From contig NZ_MIEU01000016.1 in the NCBI RefSeq assembly GCF_001968825.1, forward strand, positions 248,001 through 312,000: DNA of 64,000 nt. Direction: 5' to 3'. The position numbers and the translations under genes were made by a program. Of this stretch, positions 58,150 through 64,000 are shown piece after piece. Every line of letters begins with the position of its first letter. Within the stretch, counting starts at the first letter, position 1. A model generated the notes under the pieces. That model was given only the letters and a program-made list of their open reading frames with translations. It did no database searches and was not told the DNA's origin. Origin of the DNA: Tersicoccus sp. Bi-70. GTDB lineage: Bacteria; Actinomycetota; Actinomycetes; Actinomycetales; Micrococcaceae.

Positions 58150-59583
58150 GTGTCCACATCACATCCGGGCCCCGCGGACGCCGCCGCCACCGACGGCGCC
58201 GCGACCCCCACCGTCCCCCGCCGCCGCATCATCGTGGCGAGCCTGGTCGGCACCTCGATCGAGTTCTACGACTTCTACGTCTACGCCACCGCGGCGATCT
58301 CGGTCTTCCCGCTGCTCTTCTTCCCGAAGGGCAACGACGGTGCCGCCGTCCTCGCATCCCTCGCCACCTTCGGCGTCGCCTTCGTGGCCCGCCCGATCGG
58401 TTCCGTCCTGTTCGGCCACTTCGGCGACCGCGTCGGCCGCAAGGCCACCCTGCTCGGGTCGCTGCTGACCATGGGCATCGCCACGTTCCTCATCGGCCTG
58501 CTGCCGACCTACCAGCAGATCGGCGTGTTCGCGCCCGCCCTGCTCGCCATCATGCGCTTCGCCCAGGGTCTGGGTCTGGGCGGCGAGTGGTCCGGCGCGG
58601 CCCTGCTGGCCACCGAGACCGCCGCGAAGGGCAAGCGCGCGTGGGCGGCGATGTGGCCCCAGCTCGGCGCCCCGATCGGCTTCTTCTTCGCCAACGGCCT
58701 GTTCCTGGTGCTGACCCTGGTCTTCGGGCACGACTCCACCAAGCCGCTGTTCGACGGCCCGTTCCTCACCTGGGGCTGGCGCCTGCCGTTCCTGCTCTCG
58801 ATCATCATCGTCGCCATCGGCCTCTACGTGCGGATCAAGCTCGAGGAGACCCCGGTCTTCGCCCGCGCCGTCGCCCGCGGGGAAAAGGTCAAGGCCCCGC
58901 TCGGCGAGGTCTTCCGGCGCAATTGGGTGCAGGTCGTCCAGGGCACGTTCATCATGCTCGCCACCTACGGCGTGTTCTACCTGATGACCACGTGGATCCT
59001 CTCCTACGCCATCGGCCCCACCGCCCAGGGCAAGCTCGGGATCGGCTACCGCGACTTCCTGGTCCTGCAGCTGGTCGCCATCCTCTTCTTCGCCGCATTC
59101 GTGCCGATCTCCGGCTGGCTCGCCGACCGGTACGGCCGCCGGCCCACCCTGCTGGTGATCACCGGTCTGATCATCGTCTTCGGCTTCTGCTTCAGCCTGT
59201 TCCTCAGCCGCGACGTGATGGGCACCGGCGCGAACGCCAACATGGGCCTGATGCTGCTGTTCCTGTGCATCGGGATGGCGCTGATGGGCCTGACCTTCGG
59301 CCCGATGTCCGCCGTGCTGCCCGAGCTGTTCCCGACGAACACCCGGTACACCGGCTCCGGCATCGCGTACAACGTGGCCTCCATCCTGGGCGCGGCGATC
59401 ACCCCGTTCGTCGCGGATGCGCTGGTGCAGAGCGTCGGCGTCGGCTGGGTTGGCGCGTACCTGGCGTTCATGGGCGTCCTGACGTTCATCGCCCTCTGGT
59501 TCACCCGGGAGACCCGCCATCGCGACCTCGACACCCTCGAGGACGAGGCCGCGACCGTCGCGGTGGAGACCACCTCCCCGTAA
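58150..59583 (+). CDS. MFS transporter, metabolite:H+ symporter (MHS) family
   Basis: This gene encodes 477 residues with twelve transmembrane helices. MHS-type signatures are present: ASLVGTSIEFYDFYVYATAA in TM1, PIGSVLFGHFGDRVGRKATL in loop 2-3, MRFAQGLGLGGEWSGAALL, and GWLADRYGRRPTLLV in loop 8-9. Relatives carry shikimate, proline/betaine, alpha-ketoglutarate and other organic acids. The substrate is not readable, though an alicyclic or dicarboxylic acid would fit the region. It is a single gene with its own promoter, followed 23 nt later by palindromic element copy 5. Confidence 0.92.
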   Translation: MSTSHPGPADAAATDGAATPTVPRRRIIVASLVGTSIEFYDFYVYATAAISVFPLLFFPKGNDGAAVLASLATFGVAFVARPIGSVLFGHFGDRVGRKATLLGSLLTMGIATFLIGLLPTYQQIGVFAPALLAIMRFAQGLGLGGEWSGAALLATETAAKGKRAWAAMWPQLGAPIGFFFANGLFLVLTLVFGHDSTKPLFDGPFLTWGWRLPFLLSIIIVAIGLYVRIKLEETPVFARAVARGEKVKAPLGEVFRRNWVQVVQGTFIMLATYGVFYLMTTWILSYAIGPTAQGKLGIGYRDFLVLQLVAILFFAAFVPISGWLADRYGRRPTLLVITGLIIVFGFCFSLFLSRDVMGTGANANMGLMLLFLCIGMALMGLTFGPMSAVLPELFPTNTRYTGSGIAYNVASILGAAITPFVADALVQSVGVGWVGAYLAFMGVLTFIALWFTRETRHRDLDTLEDEAATVAVETTSP

Positions 59584-59606
59584 CGAGCACCTCCCTGACG
59601 ACGAAC

Positions 59607-59677
59607 GCCAGCTCGTCAATAGATGCTCCATCCGGCCCCGATTCCGGGGTGGATGCGACATCTATTGACGAGCTGGC
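59607..59677. repeat. Gene-end palindromic element, copy 5
   Basis: The arms are GCCAGCTCGTCAATAGATGC (left) and, on the other strand, GCCAGCTCGTCAATAGATGT (right): 19 matching bp, then further partial pairing through CATCC. The core stem is CCCCG-ATTC-CGGGG. It lies between convergent genes, 23 nt after the MHS stop and 26 nt from the LpdA stop. It is the most regular copy and has the same orientation as copy 3. Confidence 0.9.
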
Positions 59678-59703
59678 GTCGTGTGGGGGTGGTCCCCCGG
59701 GTC

Positions 59704-61161
59704 CTACTGGTGGACGTGCAGGCGGCGGGCCGCCTCGGCGATCGAGCCCGACAGCGAGGGGTAGACGGTGAAGGTGGAGGCGATGTCGTCCACGTTGAGC
59801 TTCTGACTGACGGCGATGGCCAGCGGGTAGATCAGCTCGGAGGCGCGGGGTCCGACGACGACGCCGCCGATCACCGTGCCGGAGCCCTGCCGTGCGAACA
59901 CCTTCACGAAGCCGTCCTTGACGTGCATCATCTTGGCCCGCGCGTTCGAGTTCAGGGACAGGGTGAAGACGTCCGCCTGGTACTGGCCCGACTCGACGTC
60001 CGCCTCGGTGACGCCGACCGTGGCGATCTCCGGGGAGGTGAAGATGTTGGACGAGACCTGCTTGATCCGCAGCGGCTTGACCGCGTCGCCCAGCAGATGC
60101 GCGACGGCGATGCGGCCCTGCATCGCGGCGACCGAGGCCAGCGGCATCACGCCCGTGCAGTCCCCCGCCGCATAGACGTTGAAGGCCGTCGTTCGGGAGA
60201 CGCCGTCGACGACGATGTGCCCGGACTCGGTGAGCGCCACCCCGGCGTCGTCGAGCCCGAGATCCGCCGTGTTCGGCACGGCGCCCACGGCGAGCAGGCA
60301 GTGCGAGCCCTCGACCGTGCTGCCGTCCGCCAGCGTGACGAGGACGCCGTTCTCCGTGCGCTCGACGGCGGTGGCCCGGGAGCGGGCCAGCAGGTTCAGC
60401 CCGCGCTTCTGCAGCACGTCCTCCAGCACGGCGGCGGCATCGGGGTCCTCCCCCGGCAGCACCCGGTCGCGGGAGGAGATCAGCGTGACCTCCGCGCCGA
60501 GGCCCACGAACGCGGACGCGAACTCGGCGCCCGTGACGCCGGAGCCGACGACGATCAGGTGCTCGGGCAGCGCGTCGAGGTTGTAGACCTGCTTCCAGTT
60601 CAGGATCCGCTCGCCGTCCGGCGTGGCGGACGGCAGCTCCCGCGGGCTCGCGCCGACGGCCAGCAGGACGGCGTCCACCTCGATCAGCTCGGTGCCGGCG
60701 TCGGTGGTGGCCTCGATGGTGTGATCGGGCAGCAGCCGGCCCCGTCCGCAGACGATCCGCACACCCTTGCGCTCCAGGGTGGCGTGGATGTCGTTGGACT
60801 GGTCCCGGGCGAGCTTGAGCAGCCGCTGGTTGACGCCGGCCAGGTCGGCCCACATGGCCGGCGCCGGCGTCGTCGTGTCCAGCCCGGGGGTGTCGCCGGT
60901 GGCGCCGCCCGCGGAGGCGAACTTGATGCCGAGCGCGTCCGCGTCGGCGGCGGCCGTCATGGCGTCGGCGGTGGCGATCAGCGTCTTGGACGGGACGACG
61001 TCGGTGAGCACCGCGCTGCCGCCGACGTCCTGCGACTCCACGATGGTCACCTCGGCCCCCAGCGAGGAGGCGACCATGGCGGCTTCGTAGCCGCCCGGGC
61101 CGCCGCCGATGATCCCGAGACGCAACGACGAGTAGTCCAGCTGATTCTTCACGGCGCCCAT
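59704..61161 (-). CDS. lpdA: LpdA-like NAD(P)H:quinone reductase-type flavoprotein lacking redox cysteines
   Basis: This gene encodes 485 residues of pyridine nucleotide-disulfide oxidoreductase fold. The FAD motif is LGIIGGGPGGYEAAM, the NAD(P) motif VVGSGVTGAEFASAF, and the second FAD contact NVYAAGDCTG. At the redox-active position the usual GGTCxNxGCxPSK reads GGSAVLTDVVPSK, so both cysteines are gone, and the C-terminal HP-x-E dyad is replaced by VYPSLSGS. It therefore cannot act as a lipoamide or mercuric reductase. The layout matches mycobacterial LpdA (Rv3303c), a quinone reductase tied to oxidative stress. The deoD-pmmB neighbours agree with that locus. Confidence 0.9.
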   Translation of the reverse strand: MGAVKNQLDYSSLRLGIIGGGPGGYEAAMVASSLGAEVTIVESQDVGGSAVLTDVVPSKTLIATADAMTAAADADALGIKFASAGGATGDTPGLDTTTPAPAMWADLAGVNQRLLKLARDQSNDIHATLERKGVRIVCGRGRLLPDHTIEATTDAGTELIEVDAVLLAVGASPRELPSATPDGERILNWKQVYNLDALPEHLIVVGSGVTGAEFASAFVGLGAEVTLISSRDRVLPGEDPDAAAVLEDVLQKRGLNLLARSRATAVERTENGVLVTLADGSTVEGSHCLLAVGAVPNTADLGLDDAGVALTESGHIVVDGVSRTTAFNVYAAGDCTGVMPLASVAAMQGRIAVAHLLGDAVKPLRIKQVSSNIFTSPEIATVGVTEADVESGQYQADVFTLSLNSNARAKMMHVKDGFVKVFARQGSGTVIGGVVVGPRASELIYPLAIAVSQKLNVDDIASTFTVYPSLSGSIAEAARRLHVHQ

Positions 61162-61265
61162 TGTCGTCCATCGGCTCGGGCCAGGGCAAAGCCTCCGCCC
61201 AGCGAGGCGCCGCCGACGTGCGGGAACCGGCGCCGAGCGTGAGCAACCTCATCCGTGGCAGCCGG

Positions 61266-61271
61266 TAGGGT
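61266..61271 (+). promoter_or_regulatory. deoD -10 box (leaderless start)
   Basis: TAGGGT ends 7 nt before the GTG of the phosphorylase gene, and no ribosome site is present, fitting a transcript that begins at the start codon. Confidence 0.55.
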
Positions 61272-61278
61272 CGGACGG

Positions 61279-62091
61279 GTGAGCACCCCCACGACCGACG
61301 ATCCCTTCGCCCTGGCCGCGTCCGCGGCCGACGTCATCGCCGAGCGCACCGGCGTCGAGCGGCACGACATCGGCCTGGTGCTCGGCTCCGGCTGGGGAGG
61401 CGCCGCCGAGCTGATCGGGCAGACCGTGGCCGAGCTGGACGCCACCGACGTGCCCGGGTTCGCGAAGCCCGCCGTCGCCGGCCACGTCGGCACCATCCGC
61501 TCCGTGCGCACCGAGACCGGCCGCCACGTCCTCGTCCTCGGCGCCCGCACCCACTACTACGAGGGCCGCGGCGTCCGCGCCGTCGCCCACGGGGTGCGTA
61601 CCGCGGCCGCGGCCGGCGCGAGCACGATGATCCTGACCAACGGCTGCGGCGGCCTGCGCCCGGAGGTGGGCCCCGGCTCGCCCGTGCTGATCGCCGACCA
61701 CCTCAACCTGACCGGCGCGTCGCCGCTCGAGGGGGCGACGTTCGTCGACCTGACCGACCTGTACTCCCCGCGGATCCGGGACCTCGCCCGCGAGGTGGAC
61801 CCGGAGCTGACCGAGGGCGTCTACGCCCAGTTCCCCGGCCCGCACTACGAGACCCCGGCCGAGGTGCGGATGGCGCGCGTGCTCGGTGCCGACCTGGTCG
61901 GCATGTCCACCGCGCTCGAGGCCATCGCCGCCCGGCACGCCGGCATGGAGGTGTTCGGCATCTCGCTGGTGACCAATCTCGGCGCCGGCATCAGCGACGA
62001 ACCGCTCAGTCACGCCGAGGTGCTGCAGGCCGGGCAGGACGCCGGCCCCCGGATCAGCGCGCTGCTCGCCGGCATCGTCCGCCGGCTCTGA
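61279..62091 (+). CDS. deoD: Purine nucleoside phosphorylase
   Basis: This gene encodes 270 residues of the trimeric PNP family. Motifs: IGLVLGSGWGG (phosphate loop), HVGTIRSVRTETGRHVLVLGARTHYYEG, LTNGCGGLRP, YAQFPGPHYETPAEVRM, VGMSTALEAIAARHAG and SLVTNLGAGIS. TNLGA holds the base-binding asparagine position of low-molecular-mass enzymes. It cleaves (deoxy)inosine and guanosine to base and (deoxy)ribose-1-phosphate. It is followed 53 nt later by the phosphomutase gene, an order conserved in mycobacteria (deoD-pmmB); the mutase can interconvert sugar-1- and sugar-5/6-phosphates. Confidence 0.94.
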   Translation: MSTPTTDDPFALAASAADVIAERTGVERHDIGLVLGSGWGGAAELIGQTVAELDATDVPGFAKPAVAGHVGTIRSVRTETGRHVLVLGARTHYYEGRGVRAVAHGVRTAAAAGASTMILTNGCGGLRPEVGPGSPVLIADHLNLTGASPLEGATFVDLTDLYSPRIRDLAREVDPELTEGVYAQFPGPHYETPAEVRMARVLGADLVGMSTALEAIAARHAGMEVFGISLVTNLGAGISDEPLSHAEVLQAGQDAGPRISALLAGIVRRL

Positions 62092-62144
62092 CCGACGGCG
62101 TCGCCCTCCCCCCCGACACCGCCGCACCCACCCGAGGAACACGT

Positions 62145-63989
62145 ATGAGCCAGCAGCGGACGTCGTCGTCCCCGTCTCCCTCCCCCACGCCCGACGCCGC
62201 GTCCCCCACGGGCGAAGCCGCGGGCGCACCCGACGGTCTTCTCGCGGCCGCCCGGGCCTGGGCGGACGCCGATCCGGACCCGCGGACCCGGGACGAGCTG
62301 CTCGCCGACGTCGACGCGGCCGCGGCCGGGGACGAGGCCGCGCGGGAGCGGATCGCCGACCAGTTCGCCGGTCCGCTGACGTTCGGCACGGCCGGCCTGC
62401 GGGCCGCGCTCGGTGCCGGACCGGCTCGGATGAATCGGCTCGTGGTCCGCCAGGCGGCCGCCGGCCTCGCGCGGTACCTGCTCGACGTCGCCGCCGGCGC
62501 GTACACCCCGCGCGCGGTGATCGGCTTCGACGCGCGCCACCACTCCGACGTGTTCGCCGCCGACACCGCGGCCGTGTTCACGGCGGCCGGTGTCGAGGCG
62601 CTGCTGATGCCGGCGGCCCTGCCGACCCCCGTGCTCGCCCGGGCGGTCCGCCGGCTGGACGCCGAGGCGGGGGTGATGGTCACCGCGAGCCACAACCCGC
62701 CGCAGGACAACGGCTACAAGGTGTACCTGGGCGGCCGGGCCAGCGACGACGACGGCCGCGGCGCCCAGATCGTCAGCCCTGTCGACGCGGCGATCGCCGA
62801 ACGGATCCGTGCCGTCGACCCCGTCGACCCGGCCGCGGTGCCGCTGGCCGCCGACGGCTGGAGGGTCCTCGACGCCTCGATCGCCGACGAGTACCGCGCC
62901 GACGTCACGACGCTGCTGCTCCCGGAGGTGTTCGAGGCGCGGGACCTGCGCGTCGTGCTGACCCCGATGCACGGCGTCGGCGGCGCGACGATGCGCCGCG
63001 TACTGACCGACGCGGGCTTCACCGACGTGCACGTGGTGGCCGAGCAGGCCGAGCCGGACCCGGACTTCCCCACCGTCGCCTTCCCCAACCCGGAGGAGCC
63101 CGGCGCGCTGGACCTGGCCCTCGCCGCCGCCCGGGAACGGGACGCCGACCTGGTCATCGCCAACGATCCCGATGCGGACCGCGTGGCCCTCGCCGTGCGG
63201 CACGACGGCGACTACCGGGTGCTGACCGGCGACGAGACCGGGGCGCTGCTCGGAGCCCACGTGCTCGACCGCGAGCGCCGGGCCACCGAGGACGGCCCCG
63301 TCCCGGCCGGCACCGGCCGGCTCGTGTTCGCCAACTCGATCGTCTCCTCCCGGCTGCTGTCGCGCATCGCCCGGGCCGCCGGCGTCGAGCACCGGGTCAC
63401 CCTCACCGGCTTCAAGTGGATCACCCGCACGCCGGGGCTCTCCTTCGGGTACGAGGAGGCGCTCGGCTACTGCGTGGACCCGGCCGCGGTGCGGGACAAG
63501 GACGGCATCAGCGCCGGCCTGCTCGCCGCGGAACTGGCCGCCGACGCGAAGGCCGAGGGCCGCACCCTGATCGACGTCCTCGACGAGCTGTTCCTGCTGC
63601 ACGGCGTGCACCGCACCCGGCAGCTCTCCGTCCGCGTCTCCGACCTCGGGCTGCTGGACGCCATGATGCACCGCGTGCGGGAGGGCGGCCCGACGACGTT
63701 CGACGGGTCCGCCGTCGTCGTCGCCGTCGACCTCGCCGCCGATGAGTCCGTTCCCGGCCTCGCCGCCCTGCCCCCCACCGAGGGCCTCTACTGGGTGACC
63801 GAGGCGGGCAACCGGGTGATCGTGCGCCCGTCCGGCACCGAGCCGAAGCTCAAGTGCTACCTCGAGGTCGTCGTCCCTGCGGCGTCCCGGGCCGAGCTGC
63901 CCGCGGCGACGGCACGCGCGGACGCGTCCCTGGACGCGATCGCCGCCGACCTGCGCGAGCTGCTCGACCTCTCCCCCCGCCAGGACTGA
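62145..63989 (+). CDS. pmmB: Phosphomannomutase/phosphoglucomutase family enzyme (PmmB-like)
   Basis: This gene encodes 614 residues. Alpha-D-phosphohexomutase signatures are complete: FGTAGLRAALGAGPARMN, the phosphoserine loop VMVTASHNPPQDNGYKVY, the metal loop NDPDADRVALAV, the sugar loop GYEEALGYCVDP and the phosphate site RPSGTEPKLKCYLE. A 45-residue Ser/Pro/Ala-rich N-terminus precedes the fold. With deoD beside it, it may act as phosphopentomutase in nucleoside salvage, or supply mannose-1-phosphate. GAGGA precedes the ATG. The gene ends 11 bp before the window edge. Confidence 0.94.
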   Translation: MSQQRTSSSPSPSPTPDAASPTGEAAGAPDGLLAAARAWADADPDPRTRDELLADVDAAAAGDEAARERIADQFAGPLTFGTAGLRAALGAGPARMNRLVVRQAAAGLARYLLDVAAGAYTPRAVIGFDARHHSDVFAADTAAVFTAAGVEALLMPAALPTPVLARAVRRLDAEAGVMVTASHNPPQDNGYKVYLGGRASDDDGRGAQIVSPVDAAIAERIRAVDPVDPAAVPLAADGWRVLDASIADEYRADVTTLLLPEVFEARDLRVVLTPMHGVGGATMRRVLTDAGFTDVHVVAEQAEPDPDFPTVAFPNPEEPGALDLALAAARERDADLVIANDPDADRVALAVRHDGDYRVLTGDETGALLGAHVLDRERRATEDGPVPAGTGRLVFANSIVSSRLLSRIARAAGVEHRVTLTGFKWITRTPGLSFGYEEALGYCVDPAAVRDKDGISAGLLAAELAADAKAEGRTLIDVLDELFLLHGVHRTRQLSVRVSDLGLLDAMMHRVREGGPTTFDGSAVVVAVDLAADESVPGLAALPPTEGLYWVTEAGNRVIVRPSGTEPKLKCYLEVVVPAASRAELPAATARADASLDAIAADLRELLDLSPRQD

Positions 63990-64000
63990 GCCCGCGCCCC

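Noticed and set aside
5481-59677. Palindromic elements as insertion-sequence ends or attachment sites
   Set aside because: No transposase, integrase or target duplication flanks any copy, and each copy is only about 70 bp and stands at a gene end.
61149-61278. A further gene between lpdA and deoD
   Set aside because: The divergent promoter region is only about 117 bp, and open frames across it overlap lpdA or deoD without start signals.
1-64000. tRNA, rRNA or riboswitch genes
   Set aside because: Reading all intergenic stretches gave no cloverleaf, rRNA segment or known riboswitch consensus; a covariance-model scan would be needed to exclude weak cases.

Overview
The window is very GC-rich DNA (third codon positions almost all G or C) with dense, often 4-bp-overlapping genes. 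The gene content (EccC-type secretion ATPase, actinobacterial acyl-CoA carboxylase with an epsilon subunit, RDD/FHA/kinase operon, lpdA-deoD-pmmB order) points to a high-GC actinobacterium, probably of the Micrococcales. No rRNA, tRNA, insertion sequence, phage gene or CRISPR array was found.

Layout. (1) 2-5465, plus strand: the 3' part of a type VII (ESX-like) secretion ATPase gene, eccC, plus two coupled small genes of unknown function. (2) 5621-24978, minus strand: a kinase/phosphatase/FHA signalling and cell-surface block. Read from its promoter end it holds a 2064-residue Ig-like/FN3 surface protein, then MoxR ATPase, DUF58 protein, transglutaminase-like membrane protein, PP2C phosphatase, FHA protein, Ser/Thr kinase, RDD-FHA protein and two more FHA proteins. 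It resembles the PFNA cluster of bifidobacteria. The transglutaminase-like protein has lost two of its three catalytic residues.

(3) 25164-33861: an agmatine/putrescine catabolic locus. It encodes putrescine oxidase, a universal stress protein, a TetR regulator, an APC permease, agmatine deiminase, N-carbamoylputrescine amidase and an aldehyde dehydrogenase. The same operator-like palindrome (ATGAATNNCGTTCATT) sits in both catabolic promoters. (4) 34109-38142: adenylate cyclase, PH-domain protein, biotin ligase and an SDR, followed by a 750-bp gene-free stretch with three 71-bp tandem repeats. (5) 38893-40762 accD-accE, and 55420-58031 maf-accA. These usual neighbours are separated by about 14.6 kb.

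(6) The separating segment carries a ten-gene minus-strand operon (40860-50932) headed by a TetR gene. Its products match the AliA/AliB/BadK/BadH/BadI route that turns cyclohexanecarboxylate into pimeloyl-CoA, plus glutaryl-CoA dehydrogenase and 3-hydroxyacyl-CoA dehydrogenase for the lower steps. A secreted protein, a DUF885 protein and a dicarboxylate/amino-acid symporter follow. (7) 58150-63989: MHS-family transporter, LpdA-like flavoprotein without redox cysteines, purine nucleoside phosphorylase and phosphomannomutase.

The most unusual non-coding signal is a roughly 70-bp palindromic element present five times (5481, 25081, 40783, 53638, 59607). Every copy lies 13-23 nt after a stop codon. 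The outer arms are nearly identical, and the inner stem changes sequence between copies while still pairing.
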